From assembly GCA_944362695.1 (NCBI GenBank), contig CALVTQ010000024.1:1-41538 (forward strand): DNA of 41,538 nucleotides, given 5' to 3'. The position numbers and the translations under genes were made by a program. The notes below the pieces were generated by a model, which ran no database searches, was not told the origin of the DNA, and worked only from the letters and a program-made list of their open reading frames with translations. Positions 7,871 through 16,395 of the stretch are shown here, piece after piece. The stretch comes from an uncultured Clostridia bacterium. GTDB lineage: Bacteria > Bacillota > Clostridia > Christensenellales > Aristaeellaceae. Numbering within the stretch: position 1 is the stretch's first letter; each line of letters begins with the position of its first letter.

Positions 7871-8854
7871 ATGATGAGAAAGACCATTTTCCTGTGCCTG
7901 CTGCTCACGCTGCTGCCCTGCGCCGCAAGCGCCGCCAAGGCGCGCTCAATCAATTCGGAGAACGCCTCCGTCTATCACGCCCTGCACATCGCCTCCCACA
8001 CGGGCGAGGACACATGCCGCGTGACCGCCAACTATCTGCGCGTGCGCACGCAGGACGGACAGACCGTCATCGGCCACGTCGAGCAGGCAGACACGTTCGT
8101 CATCCACAGCGTCACCGGCCAGCGCGCGTATATCGAAATCAAAACCGCCGCGCCGTCCAGTCCCGATTCGTGGCCGGGGCTGAGCGGCTGGGTCTCGACC
8201 GATTATATCGACTGCGCGTGCAGCGACGCCGCCTATTACGGCAAGACGGGCCGCGCCGGCCTCGCCTTCGATCCGACCGTCGCCGGGGACGCACTCGCAC
8301 TTTACGCCCCGATTCTCGATTGGCATCTGGGCTGCTGCACGGGCGAGATTTCCGTCGAGGAGATCGAAGAGCACGGCTTTGAGCCGACCTATCGCCCCGA
8401 CTCGCTGCAATTTGACGGCTATGTCCTGCGCGACCTCGACGGCGACGGCTCACCCGAGCTGATCGTCATGTCCACCGGCAGCAAATACGATGTGTACCAG
8501 TCGCCCGTCTACGCCGTGTATACCGCCGTGGACGGCGAGCCCGTCCGGCTTCTTCACAGCTGGGTGCGCAATCGCCATTTTCTGCGTGAGGACGGCAGCT
8601 TCTACAACGAGGGCTCCAACGGCGCGCCGTATTCGATCTACGGCCTCATCCGCGTCGCGGACGGCGGCCTGACGTATGAATACGTGCTCAGCGACGAGGA
8701 CATCTGGCATTACACGACCGACAACGATTTCGACTTTTCCAACGACGAGACCATCACGGGCGAGCAGGCCGAGGCGCTCATCGCCGGGTATGGCTTCGGC
8801 CTCACGACCGAGCCCGAAGGCTTCGTCTCCTTCGCCGAGTACGCCGCCGAATGA
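7871..8854 (+). CDS. Exported protein with SH3-like domain and acidic DxDGDG-type loop
   Basis: A 327-residue protein beginning with a signal peptide (1-21, ending ASA). Residues about 45-110 look like a bacterial SH3 domain (start NYLRVRT, end GWVSTDYID), a module that commonly binds cell wall peptide or glycan. The second half carries LRDLDGDGSPELIV, the calcium-loop pattern of FG-GAP/VCBS-like or EF-hand-like repeats. I chose ATG 7871 because AAGAAGGGG lies 8 bases upstream; the longer open frame to 7706 overlaps GT8 and has no site. ATG 7874 is also possible. Function is inferred only as a cell-surface protein. Confidence 0.8.
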   Translation: MMRKTIFLCLLLTLLPCAASAAKARSINSENASVYHALHIASHTGEDTCRVTANYLRVRTQDGQTVIGHVEQADTFVIHSVTGQRAYIEIKTAAPSSPDSWPGLSGWVSTDYIDCACSDAAYYGKTGRAGLAFDPTVAGDALALYAPILDWHLGCCTGEISVEEIEEHGFEPTYRPDSLQFDGYVLRDLDGDGSPELIVMSTGSKYDVYQSPVYAVYTAVDGEPVRLLHSWVRNRHFLREDGSFYNEGSNGAPYSIYGLIRVADGGLTYEYVLSDEDIWHYTTDNDFDFSNDETITGEQAEALIAGYGFGLTTEPEGFVSFAEYAAE

Positions 8855-8863
8855 CAGCCATGC

Positions 8864-8898
8864 AAAAAGGGAGTCGCCCGAAAGCAGCTCCCTTTTTT
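8864..8898. terminator. Bidirectional terminator between convergent genes
   Basis: AAAAAGGGAG (8864-8873) pairs with CTCCCTTTTT (8888-8897), giving a stem with a T run on both strands. It lies between the SH3-like gene (plus) and the VPKTG surface protein gene (minus). Confidence 0.9.
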
Positions 8899-8918
8899 AT
8901 GTGTCTTTTTTGCTGTCA

Positions 8919-10742
8919 TCAGCCGTGGCTTCTCGCGCTGCGGCGAAGGGCAATCAGCGCCGCGCCCGTCAGTGCCAGCAGCATCGCCCAAAGCATGGGC
9001 GTCGCCTCGTCGCCGGTCTTCGGAACGTCGATGCCGCCCTGCGCCGGATCATTCGTAGCCGGATCATTCGCCGCCGGGGTATCCGCCGCCGGCTGATTGC
9101 CGATGATGATCTGGCCCGCGCCCTTGATCTTGCCGCTCTGGACGCTGTTCTTGTCCTCGATGACCAGCGTCGAGCCCTTTTCAAGCACGAGCGCTCCGGA
9201 CCCGGTGAAATTCAGCTTCGCATCCGCCGGAACGACGACCGTCACACCCTCCGGAATGACGACCTGTTCGGCCAGCGTGATGTTGCCCTTGACCGTGCTG
9301 TCCTGGCCGAAAAGCAGCATATTCTGCACCGCGGTGCTGTCTATGCCCGTGCCGCTTCCCTCCGCCACATTGATGGCGACGATCGTGCCCGTGCTGTCCG
9401 TAACGATATGGTTAGCGTACAAGCCCTCGACATTCACCTTCTGGCTGTCGCCGATGACACCGGCAAAAACCGAAGAACCGGTGTTCACGTTCATCGTTCC
9501 GTACGCGATGATGATGCTGTTAAAGCTCTCGTCATACTGATTCATCGTGACATAAGCTTTCACCACAGAGTTGTCCGAAACTGTCAAATTATCCGAAAAG
9601 ATGGATTCACTTCTATCGGAAGCCTCGCCGGCGATGGAGGTCACTTTCGAGCCTCCCGTAATGGTCAAGGTACTGCCGTAAAGGCCGAGGGATTGATTGT
9701 AATCATCGCCGCTCTGAACATTGATGACGGAATTATCCACGGTAATGTCGCCATTGGACCAGATACCATAACACCTGGTCCTGTAATCAACATAAGCCGG
9801 GTTGGCGTCGGCGCATTTCACATCGACTTTGCAGTCGCGCATCACCATCTTGTCGGCGGACAGCGTTTGCACAGCGCGTCCGGCGCCCATCTGCAGTTGA
9901 ATATCGCCGCCATTAACGGTCAGCTCTTTATTTACTTGAATACCATTAATAAATTCACCGTCCCCGACTTCCACGATGATCGTGCCATCATTGACGATCA
10001 TGTTTCCCTGTGATCTCAGGCCGTGTTTTACAGCCCCCGTCTTTCCATTGTCTTTGCAGACAACCCGACCGCCGTCCATGATAAAATCATGTTCGCTGTT
10101 TATTACAATTGCAGCGGCGCCGTTATGCCCCGAATTGCCGTAAGCCAGCTCAATATCGCCGTTTTTGATATGCAGATTTCCTCCCGGTTCAGCCATTCTA
10201 ATCGCCGTGGAACTGCTATCGCCGTCCGAAGCGGTCACCTCCAGCCTGCCCGTCATGTCGATCGTGAGGCTTCCATCGGCAACAATACCGATGCTGTCCA
10301 TGCTGACTTTCGTGTTTTTGCCGTCGGACTTGATGGTCAGATCGCCGCTGCCCGTGATCGTTGTGTCGGTTTGCAGCGACATACCGGTCTCGATGTATGA
10401 TTCAAACGACGTATCCTCAGACATATAGATCATGTTCTGCCCCTCGAGGATGATGGTCGCCGCATCGCCCGAAATGCTGAACGTGACGCCATTTTTGCCA
10501 TAGATCGCCGCATTGTGCATGCGCACCACATTGTTCTTGGCATCGTAGTACACATACCCGCCGGCGGGCTCGGTGCTCGCGAAGTCATACTCGCCGCTCT
10601 CCGGATTGTAGACGTAGTAACCCGTGCTGGCGTATCCATATTCTCCAAGTCCGATTCCGTTTGCCGCCGCCAGGGCGTTTGCCGACAACAGGAGCATCAG
10701 CAGCAGGGCCGCAAGCAGCATTTTGATCTTGATGTTCTTCAT
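8919..10742 (-). CDS. Cell-wall-anchored beta-solenoid-like surface protein (VPKTG sorting signal)
   Basis: A 607-residue surface protein. A signal peptide (about 1-26) is followed by a body of short repeating beta-strand units such as GSLTIDMTG, GNMIVNDGTIIVE and KELTVNGGDIQLQ (about 85-490), the rhythm of a right-handed beta-helix. Near the end come a Pro/Asn/Asp linker (about 550-570), the sortase signal VPKTG (573-577), a hydrophobic segment and a basic tail RRSARSHG. The VPKTG end means covalent anchoring by a sortase, plausibly the one at 3636-4832. The middle of the gene has visibly lower GC than its neighbours. The protein may bind glycans or adhere; this is an inference from the fold only. 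AGGGG with a 9-base gap and a strong promoter fix the start. Confidence 0.88.
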   Translation of the reverse strand: MKNIKIKMLLAALLLMLLLSANALAAANGIGLGEYGYASTGYYVYNPESGEYDFASTEPAGGYVYYDAKNNVVRMHNAAIYGKNGVTFSISGDAATIILEGQNMIYMSEDTSFESYIETGMSLQTDTTITGSGDLTIKSDGKNTKVSMDSIGIVADGSLTIDMTGRLEVTASDGDSSSTAIRMAEPGGNLHIKNGDIELAYGNSGHNGAAAIVINSEHDFIMDGGRVVCKDNGKTGAVKHGLRSQGNMIVNDGTIIVEVGDGEFINGIQVNKELTVNGGDIQLQMGAGRAVQTLSADKMVMRDCKVDVKCADANPAYVDYRTRCYGIWSNGDITVDNSVINVQSGDDYNQSLGLYGSTLTITGGSKVTSIAGEASDRSESIFSDNLTVSDNSVVKAYVTMNQYDESFNSIIIAYGTMNVNTGSSVFAGVIGDSQKVNVEGLYANHIVTDSTGTIVAINVAEGSGTGIDSTAVQNMLLFGQDSTVKGNITLAEQVVIPEGVTVVVPADAKLNFTGSGALVLEKGSTLVIEDKNSVQSGKIKGAGQIIIGNQPAADTPAANDPATNDPAQGGIDVPKTGDEATPMLWAMLLALTGAALIALRRSARSHG

Positions 10743-10802
10743 TTGCTTTTTCCCCTCGTCCCCATTTCCATTTTTCGCGGCACATACCGCTATATATTTG
10801 AG

Positions 10803-10831
10803 ATTATACTACATCCACTTTCTAATTGCAA
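10803..10831 (-). promoter_or_regulatory. Sigma-A promoter of the VPKTG surface protein gene
   Basis: On the minus strand TTGCAA (10831-10826), a 17-base spacer and a perfect TATAAT (10808-10803), about 60 bases upstream of the start codon. Confidence 0.85.
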
Positions 10832-10879
10832 GGAAATCGCGATGCTTTTTTTGCTTTCAGATCATTTTTCTGTCCGCCG

Positions 10880-11500
10880 TCAATCCTCCTGCGCCCGCGT
10901 GAAGATATAAGCGTAGAGCCACTGGGCGTCCGCGTCCTTTTCGATGTGGTTTTCCGAGCAGCCGATCAAAAGCTGCCCCTCCGCATTCAGCCCGATAAAG
11001 CGGATGCGCCGCACGTCCGGCGGCCTCACGCCCGTGATCTGTTCAAAGTACATATCGGCCTCGATGCCCCGAATGACGAGCATGTTTGCGCCGGACACGT
11101 CGCAGCTGTCCTTGCCGTGCACGCGCACATTCGTGAAGCCGTCCCACGACGCATCACATTCATAGCTCGTGCCGTCGCCCGCAAAGCAGATGCTCCCCTC
11201 CAGCTCGTAGACATCCGCGTGGACGTACTTCTCCATCTGCACGAGCACGTCCTCGGAGATCACCGCCCGAAGCGTGAGCGTGCACGCATCCGGCACGACA
11301 TCCAGCATGCCCGCCTCCGCCTCATATGCGCCGGTCAGCGTCCACGTCCCGTCATAGGCCGTGGGCAGCGCCTCGTAGTCAAGCGCGAGCACGTTCTGCT
11401 CCTGCGCGGGTTCCGGCTCCGCACTGACCGCCGTCGTGCAGAATGTGGGCGCAGCCATCAGCACGGCCGTCATCAGCACAAGCAGAATCGTCTTTTTCAA
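10880..11500 (-). CDS. Exported protein of unknown function, TTG start
   Basis: A 206-residue protein with a signal peptide (about 1-27, ending VSA). The mature part is rich in alternating beta-type segments (GTWTLTGAYEAEAG, ACTLTLRAVISED, LRIGC-like patterns) and looks like a small lipocalin-like barrel; this is only an impression. Two or three cysteines remain in the mature part. The start codon is TTG: the codon at 11500 sits 7 bases after GGAGGG and opens a normal signal peptide, and no ATG is available in that position. It lies upstream of, and on the same strand as, the VPKTG gene, but the latter has its own promoter. Confidence 0.72.
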   Translation of the reverse strand: MKKTILLVLMTAVLMAAPTFCTTAVSAEPEPAQEQNVLALDYEALPTAYDGTWTLTGAYEAEAGMLDVVPDACTLTLRAVISEDVLVQMEKYVHADVYELEGSICFAGDGTSYECDASWDGFTNVRVHGKDSCDVSGANMLVIRGIEADMYFEQITGVRPPDVRRIRFIGLNAEGQLLIGCSENHIEKDADAQWLYAYIFTRAQED

Positions 11501-11603
11501 GCGGATGCCCTCCTTCGCCCCGGGTGCAGCCCGGCCTCTCTATGGACATTTTACCACATTTTTACCGACATTGTGCGAACAATTTTTGTCAAAGTTTTGC
11601 GTC

Positions 11604-11636
11604 AAAAGGGCCGCACCCCACGAAGGATGCGGCCCT
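11604..11636 (-). terminator. Terminator of the GH3 gene
   Basis: On the minus strand AGGGCCGCA (11636-11628) pairs with TGCGGCCCT (11615-11607), with extra pairs inside, followed by a short T run (11607-11604). It lies 39 bases after the GH3 stop. Confidence 0.78.
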
Positions 11637-11674
11637 ATTGCTGTGCAGCACACAGCTGCGCTAAGGGGGCGTTA

Positions 11675-14029
11675 TCAGTAGCTCAGACCGAACCACGCCT
11701 TGTAGAAGTTGCCGTCGGCGTCCTTGTAGGCATAGCTGCCGGACGGGGACTGCGCGAGCACTTCGGGGTCAATGTACTGATCCTTGTCATAGCCCGGCAC
11801 GTCGTTGGGCGAGACGCAGGTCTCATACACCACACCGTCGATCTCCTCTTCGCAAACCGCGATCACTTCGTTGCAGGAGACCATCGTCACCGGGAGCTTG
11901 CCGGTCGGGTTGTATGCGCCGGTCAGCACGTTCATCTGCACTTCGATGCCCGTCTTCATCTCGCCAGGGTTCACAACGGTCGTCGAAGAGTCGAAGTTGC
12001 CCAGCAGCGCGTCGCAGTACGGCTCAAGGTTCGTCAAAATCCACGGCGACGTGATGGTGATCGTGCCGATGACGATGCCGCCGTTTTCGTGTACCTTGTT
12101 GGCGTATCTGGCGATATTCTTGACGTCCATCACGGTCGTCACGTCGACGACCTCGCCGGTTTTCTCGCCCGTGTTGGCGTCATATTCCGGCGTCTCGAGC
12201 CCGTCAACCAGATCAATCGAGTTGACCACCGTGCCGGTTCTCATGAGCACAGGCAGCACGTCCAGCAGCAGAATGTCCGCCTCGTCCTCGTCGTCCACGA
12301 CGGTGTAGCCGGCATTCGTGAAGGCCGTCGTCCAGCTGATGTCCCTGTTGTCGTCATTGCCGTTCTTGCTGAAGGAAGCGATGAAGACCTTCTTGCCGGT
12401 CTCCTTAAGCGGGAGCACGTTGTCGTGATTCTTGAGCAGGACAACGGACTTCTGGTTGAGCTCCTTGCTCAGCGCGTCGATTTCGCCCTGAATCCCGGCG
12501 ATGGCTGCCACGCTCTTCTCCACATCCTCATACGGGTTTTCGAATCGTCCCATAGCGATCATGGATTCGAGGTTCTTGCCGGCCGCACGGTCGAGCGCTT
12601 CTTCTTTAATCAGCCCGGAGGTATAGGCTTCATAGCAAAGCTCATAGTCGATCGGAGAGTTGGCGAAATCGCCGATGATATCCGTGCCCGCGTTGATCAT
12701 CATCGCAACGCGCTCAACCAGGCTCTTATCTTCTGCGCCGTAAGGCAACGAGGTAAGGATCGTGCTGTCCGTGTTGATAAAGCCGTCAAAGCCCATCGCC
12801 TCGCGCAGCAGGGTCTCGTTGATCACAGGGTTGTACGCGGAGGCAAGCTCCGGCGGGTTGATTTCGATGCCGCGATAGGTCTGCTTCGCGTTGAGCGCAG
12901 ACGGACGGGAGTAGCAGGACATGATGCCCGCCACATTCGCGTCGACAGCCGCCTGGAAGGCCACGAGCTGATACTTTTCAAGCGAACCCTCGACGTCATA
13001 GACGCGCCACTGACCGGAATAGTGATGCGACTCGAGGCCGTTCCTCGCCGCGCCGTCGCCCGGGAAGTGCTTCATAATCAGGGCGACGCTGTTCTTGCCG
13101 ACGCCGTCGGTGCCCTGCTGATAGCCCTTGACCAGAGCCGTCGCAATACCGGCCGTGACCTCCGGCACCTCGCTGAACGTGGACAGGTTGCGGCTCCAGC
13201 GCGGGCAGGTGATCAGGTCGATCTGATTGCCGTACATTCTGTCGATGCCCTTCGCGTCCCAAACCTGACGGTCGAGATCGGCATACTTTTCGATGATGCT
13301 GTAATCCCCGCCTGCGGCGACGTCGCCCATCACGGCGGCGGCAAGGCCCATCGTGTCCGGCTCGCCGGTCTTATCCTGCGGATTGGAGATGGTGATAAAG
13401 GGGATGTTCGGCTCGCCCTTGACCACGGCGGCGTATTCGGCGGTCATGTTCATGGCATTGTTCCACAGCGCACCGGCGCCGATGTCGGTGATCTTGCGGA
13501 CGACGCCCATGCGGCTTCCGAAGGCGATGATCTCCGCCGTGCTGTTGTTGACGCGGGTTTCGTCGTCATTGGCCACGTCCAGCACCTTGTCGCTGACGAC
13601 CATCAGCTGATCGAAGCGGACGTTGCCGTTCTCGTCAAGCGCTTCTTCCATCGTGGTGACGTTCGGGCTGCACATCAGCTGAACGAGCGTCAGCGCGATC
13701 TTTTGCTTGTAGTCCATCTTGCCGATCAGGTCGGCGGTGCGCGTCGCCGTGTCAAGACGCCAGTCCTCGAAGACGTCGAGCTCCTGGTCGTTGTCGCTGT
13801 CCTTGAAATACTTGCCATCCTGCTCGATGACGCCCACGAGCGTCACGCCGATGGTCGGGCCGCCCTCGTTCTCATAGAACACGGGCGCGAGGTACTCCTT
13901 GGGGCCGGCGTGCGCCTCGTCCACGGCGTAGGGCGCGGCGATGTAGCCCGTCCCCTCGGCAAGCGCGGCGGGGGTCGTCATCGTCGCGATCATAGCCAGC
14001 GCCATGAGCATGCTGATGAGTCTTTTCAT
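11675..14029 (-). CDS. Secreted glycoside hydrolase family 3 (beta-glycosidase)
   Basis: A 784-residue exported hydrolase that removes terminal beta-linked sugars (beta-glucosidase, beta-xylosidase or similar). It has a signal peptide (about 1-24), a short acidic DxDND stretch (about 75-90), the GH3 N-terminal barrel with KHFPGDG (Lys320-His321) and GFDGFINTDS, in which Asp421 is the expected nucleophile, and the GH3 C-terminal domain beginning around SVVLLKNHDNVLPL. The Thr before Asp421 replaces the more usual Ser of GxxxSDW, and Trp after it is Ser, a variant seen in distant GH3 groups. There is no dockerin, anchor signal or carbohydrate-binding tail. Its own promoter lies upstream and a terminator downstream, so it is a single-gene unit. 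Confidence 0.9.
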   Translation of the reverse strand: MKRLISMLMALAMIATMTTPAALAEGTGYIAAPYAVDEAHAGPKEYLAPVFYENEGGPTIGVTLVGVIEQDGKYFKDSDNDQELDVFEDWRLDTATRTADLIGKMDYKQKIALTLVQLMCSPNVTTMEEALDENGNVRFDQLMVVSDKVLDVANDDETRVNNSTAEIIAFGSRMGVVRKITDIGAGALWNNAMNMTAEYAAVVKGEPNIPFITISNPQDKTGEPDTMGLAAAVMGDVAAGGDYSIIEKYADLDRQVWDAKGIDRMYGNQIDLITCPRWSRNLSTFSEVPEVTAGIATALVKGYQQGTDGVGKNSVALIMKHFPGDGAARNGLESHHYSGQWRVYDVEGSLEKYQLVAFQAAVDANVAGIMSCYSRPSALNAKQTYRGIEINPPELASAYNPVINETLLREAMGFDGFINTDSTILTSLPYGAEDKSLVERVAMMINAGTDIIGDFANSPIDYELCYEAYTSGLIKEEALDRAAGKNLESMIAMGRFENPYEDVEKSVAAIAGIQGEIDALSKELNQKSVVLLKNHDNVLPLKETGKKVFIASFSKNGNDDNRDISWTTAFTNAGYTVVDDEDEADILLLDVLPVLMRTGTVVNSIDLVDGLETPEYDANTGEKTGEVVDVTTVMDVKNIARYANKVHENGGIVIGTITITSPWILTNLEPYCDALLGNFDSSTTVVNPGEMKTGIEVQMNVLTGAYNPTGKLPVTMVSCNEVIAVCEEEIDGVVYETCVSPNDVPGYDKDQYIDPEVLAQSPSGSYAYKDADGNFYKAWFGLSY

Positions 14030-14091
14030 GCTGATTCTCCTTTCGGAATTTCATTTTGACCGGACGTCTATTCCCCGGTCTTTCTGCATGT

Positions 14092-14119
14092 ATTTTAGCA
14101 TAGTATTCTAAAATTGAAA
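14092..14119 (-). promoter_or_regulatory. Probable promoter of the GH3 gene
   Basis: On the minus strand TTTCAA (14119-14114), a 16-base spacer and TAAAAT (14097-14092), about 63 bases upstream of the GH3 start, in an AT-rich island. Confidence 0.55.
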
Positions 14120-14144
14120 ATGCTTTTGTCGCCAGTATGCATAT

Positions 14145-14190
14145 AAAAGCCGCAGACGAGGCCGTTCTGGAACAGTACCCCTTCTGCGGC
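14145..14190 (-). terminator. Terminator of the kinase-regulator operon
   Basis: On the minus strand GCCGCAGA (14190-14183) pairs with TCTGCGGC (14156-14149), followed by TTTTAT. The loop is long (26 bases). It lies about 50 bases downstream of the sensor kinase stop. Confidence 0.65.
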
Positions 14191-14242
14191 GAGCGAGCTG
14201 TTTTTCGCGGCGTAAAGCCCCTGTTTTTTGGCGTAAGCTGTA

Positions 14243-15586
14243 TTACGCCTCCCCTTTTTCCCCCGGCATGATGACCGTCAGGCGGAAAACGTTGTCCTGC
14301 GCGTCCACGGAGATCATGCCGCCGTGCTGCTCGGCGATGGAGCGCACCGAGCGCAGGCCGAAGCCGTGGCGCGTCTTCTCCTCCTTGTCCGTGACGGGCA
14401 GGCCGTCGCGCAGCTGGATTTCGTTTTCGTAGTAGTTTTCCACGACGAGCAGGATGCGCCCGCCCATGCCCACGCCCTTGAGCGAGATCATGCGCCTGCT
14501 CTCGTCGGCGACCTTCTCCACGCCCTCGATGGCGTTGTCCAGCACATTGCCGAACATCGCGTAGATCTCCATCGCCGTCAGGAAGTCAAAGAGCTTGCCG
14601 TCGATCATGTAGGTGAATTTGATCCCCTTGCTCTGGCAGATGATGTTCTTCTCCGTGAGCACCACGTCGATGGACTCGTTGCCGCACTGGATGACCGTCG
14701 TGTATTCGTTGATGGAATCCTCCAGCCGCTCCAGATATCGGTCGAACACGCGCTTGCCCTCCGCCGAGCGGATGAGCATGATCTGATGCTTGAGGTCGTG
14801 GCATTTCGTCTGCAGCGACGTGATGCCCTCGCGGCTGATCTCGTAGTACTGCTGCTTGTTGCGGATGAACTCCTGCATCAGCTCGTTGTCCTGCTGAAGC
14901 CGCACGACGCGCACCTTCATCATCAGCATGCCGTAGCTGATGATGCAGTAGAGCATCGCCGTGAAGTAATACATGAACGACTCCGCCACGCTAAACACGA
15001 AATAGCGGTAGAGAAACTCCAGCGCCATGTGGCATGCGATGAGGATCGCGGGGATCGCCATCATGCCCGGCGCGTCCAACTCGCGCTCGCCCATGTCGTT
15101 GTGGTCGTTGATATAGCAAAGCGCGATGACGCCCATGTAGATGCAGTAGGAGTAGATCGAGTTGGCGATGCTGTAGCCCGACCACGGCAGGTTCGCGCGC
15201 GCAAGGCCCAGCGCCGCCACGCTCATCTTGAACGTGTTCCACGTCAGGCGATAGACCGTCAGCGCCGTGATGACGCCGTATACGTATTGGTTGCGGTATG
15301 TCTTGTAGCACAGCCAGTAGCAAAGCGCGAAGCATGCGCACATGATCAGGATCAGCATGCTGTAGCCGAACGCCTCGGCGAGCTGGCTGCGCGTCTGCGA
15401 TATCGCAAAGCGCACGCAGAAATTCGTCGCGCACAGGATGAGCCCGCTGGCCGCCCGGCGCAGGTTCAGCCGCTCACGCGCCTCGCCCTTGCCCCAGAGC
15501 AGCAGGATGACGAAAAAGATGATGCCGGTGGATATCCTGTGGTCGATCTCGCGGATCCACCATTGGCTCTGTGTCAGCAGGCTCAT
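14243..15586 (-). CDS. AgrC-like GHKL sensor histidine kinase
   Basis: A 447-residue membrane sensor kinase of the HPK10/AgrC type. Six or more hydrophobic segments (about 12-215) form the sensor; then comes a helical linker with the phosphoacceptor region KCHDLKHQI (His263 is the likely site; His267 follows) and a GHKL ATP-binding domain with NVLDNAIEG (N box) and GFGLRSV (G box). The ATG at 15586 is chosen because it overlaps the stop of the response regulator gene as ATGA; the longer frame runs back into that gene. It acts with the LytTR regulator encoded just upstream. No agrB- or agrD-like gene is present nearby, so the ligand need not be a cyclic peptide. Confidence 0.88.
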   Translation of the reverse strand: MSLLTQSQWWIREIDHRISTGIIFFVILLLWGKGEARERLNLRRAASGLILCATNFCVRFAISQTRSQLAEAFGYSMLILIMCACFALCYWLCYKTYRNQYVYGVITALTVYRLTWNTFKMSVAALGLARANLPWSGYSIANSIYSYCIYMGVIALCYINDHNDMGERELDAPGMMAIPAILIACHMALEFLYRYFVFSVAESFMYYFTAMLYCIISYGMLMMKVRVVRLQQDNELMQEFIRNKQQYYEISREGITSLQTKCHDLKHQIMLIRSAEGKRVFDRYLERLEDSINEYTTVIQCGNESIDVVLTEKNIICQSKGIKFTYMIDGKLFDFLTAMEIYAMFGNVLDNAIEGVEKVADESRRMISLKGVGMGGRILLVVENYYENEIQLRDGLPVTDKEEKTRHGFGLRSVRSIAEQHGGMISVDAQDNVFRLTVIMPGEKGEA

Positions 15587-16287
15587 ACATTGGCCCCCAG
15601 ATAGTTGATGAACCGCCGCTCGATCTCCTTGCGGTGCGAGCGCGAGACGGGCAGCTGTACGCCGTTCACCGTCAGATACTCGCTGTTGACCGACGTGACG
15701 TGCAGGAGGTTCACCAGATACGACCGGTTGCACAGGATGAAGTGGTGATCCGCCAGCCGCCTGGCCACGTCGCTGAGCTGGCCGCGCACGCGAAAATCGC
15801 CCTGCGTCGTGTGGTAGATCAGGTCGTGGTTGAAGATCTCCACGTAGTACACCTCGTTGGAGCGCACCTTGACCACGCCGTCCGCCGTCTTGAGCGCCAG
15901 CGCCACGCCCGCCCTGTTCTCGATGCGCCGCAGCGCCTTGGTGAGCATGAAGTCGATGGAGAACTGATCGGTCGGCTTGATGATGAAATCAAGCGCCTCC
16001 ACCTCGTAGCCCTTGAGCGCGAACTGCGCCATGTGCGTCACGAAGATGAGCAGCGTGTCGCGGTTCACCTTGCGCAGCACGCGCGCCGTCTCGATGCCGT
16101 CGAGCTTGTCCATGCGGATGTCCATGAACACGATGTCGTAATCCTCGGCGCTGCGTATGAAATCGAGCCCGTCGCGGTATTCCTTGAGGATGTACGCCTC
16201 GTTGCGCTTGTCCATGGAGCGGCGAACCTGTCCGGCGAGCACGGCGGCTTCCTTCGCGTCGTCGTCGATGATGGCGATCAGGTACAC
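15583..16287 (-). CDS. LytTR-type response regulator (AgrA-like)
   Basis: A 234-residue cytoplasmic regulator. An N-terminal receiver domain (about 1-122) has the acidic pocket IIDDD, phosphoacceptor Asp56 in FMDIRMD, Thr in FVTH and Lys in IIKPT; a C-terminal LytTR DNA-binding domain (about 135-232) contains FILCNRSYLVNL and PVSRSHRKEI. The start is GTG at 16287, with GGAGG 7 bases upstream; no ATG fits. It is the first gene of the two-component operon and presumably the partner of the kinase that overlaps it by 4 bases. Targets are unknown; LytTR proteins bind paired short direct repeats. Confidence 0.92.
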   Translation of the reverse strand: MYLIAIIDDDAKEAAVLAGQVRRSMDKRNEAYILKEYRDGLDFIRSAEDYDIVFMDIRMDKLDGIETARVLRKVNRDTLLIFVTHMAQFALKGYEVEALDFIIKPTDQFSIDFMLTKALRRIENRAGVALALKTADGVVKVRSNEVYYVEIFNHDLIYHTTQGDFRVRGQLSDVARRLADHHFILCNRSYLVNLLHVTSVNSEYLTVNGVQLPVSRSHRKEIERRFINYLGANV

Positions 16288-16343
16288 GTCCTTTCCTCCC
16301 CTCCAGCCTTCGTTTTTTTGCGGATTCTTCTGTTATACGAGCC

Positions 16344-16372
16344 ATTATAACATATTTTGTTTGCCCGCACAA
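16344..16372 (-). promoter_or_regulatory. Promoter of the two-component operon (extended -10)
   Basis: On the minus strand TTGTGC (16372-16367), a 17-base spacer and perfect TATAAT (16349-16344), preceded by TGT to give an extended -10 TGnTATAAT. It is about 57 bases upstream of the GTG start. Confidence 0.8.
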
Positions 16373-16395
16373 TACGTACCCGCGCCCCTTCCCCC

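Noticed and set aside
11500-11600. Promoter for the 10880-11500 gene
   Set aside because: A TTGACA is visible on the minus strand near 11590, but the nearest TAAAAT is 33 bases away, too far for a sigma-A promoter.
10826-14059. Open frame of over 1000 codons on the plus strand opposite GH3
   Set aside because: It is the mirror of a clear GH3 gene, with His/Arg/Val-rich composition typical of antisense frames in GC-rich DNA, no ribosome site and no family match.
14243-16287. A complete agr quorum-sensing locus
   Set aside because: Kinase and regulator are present, but no AgrB-like protease or AgrD-like peptide gene is found around them.
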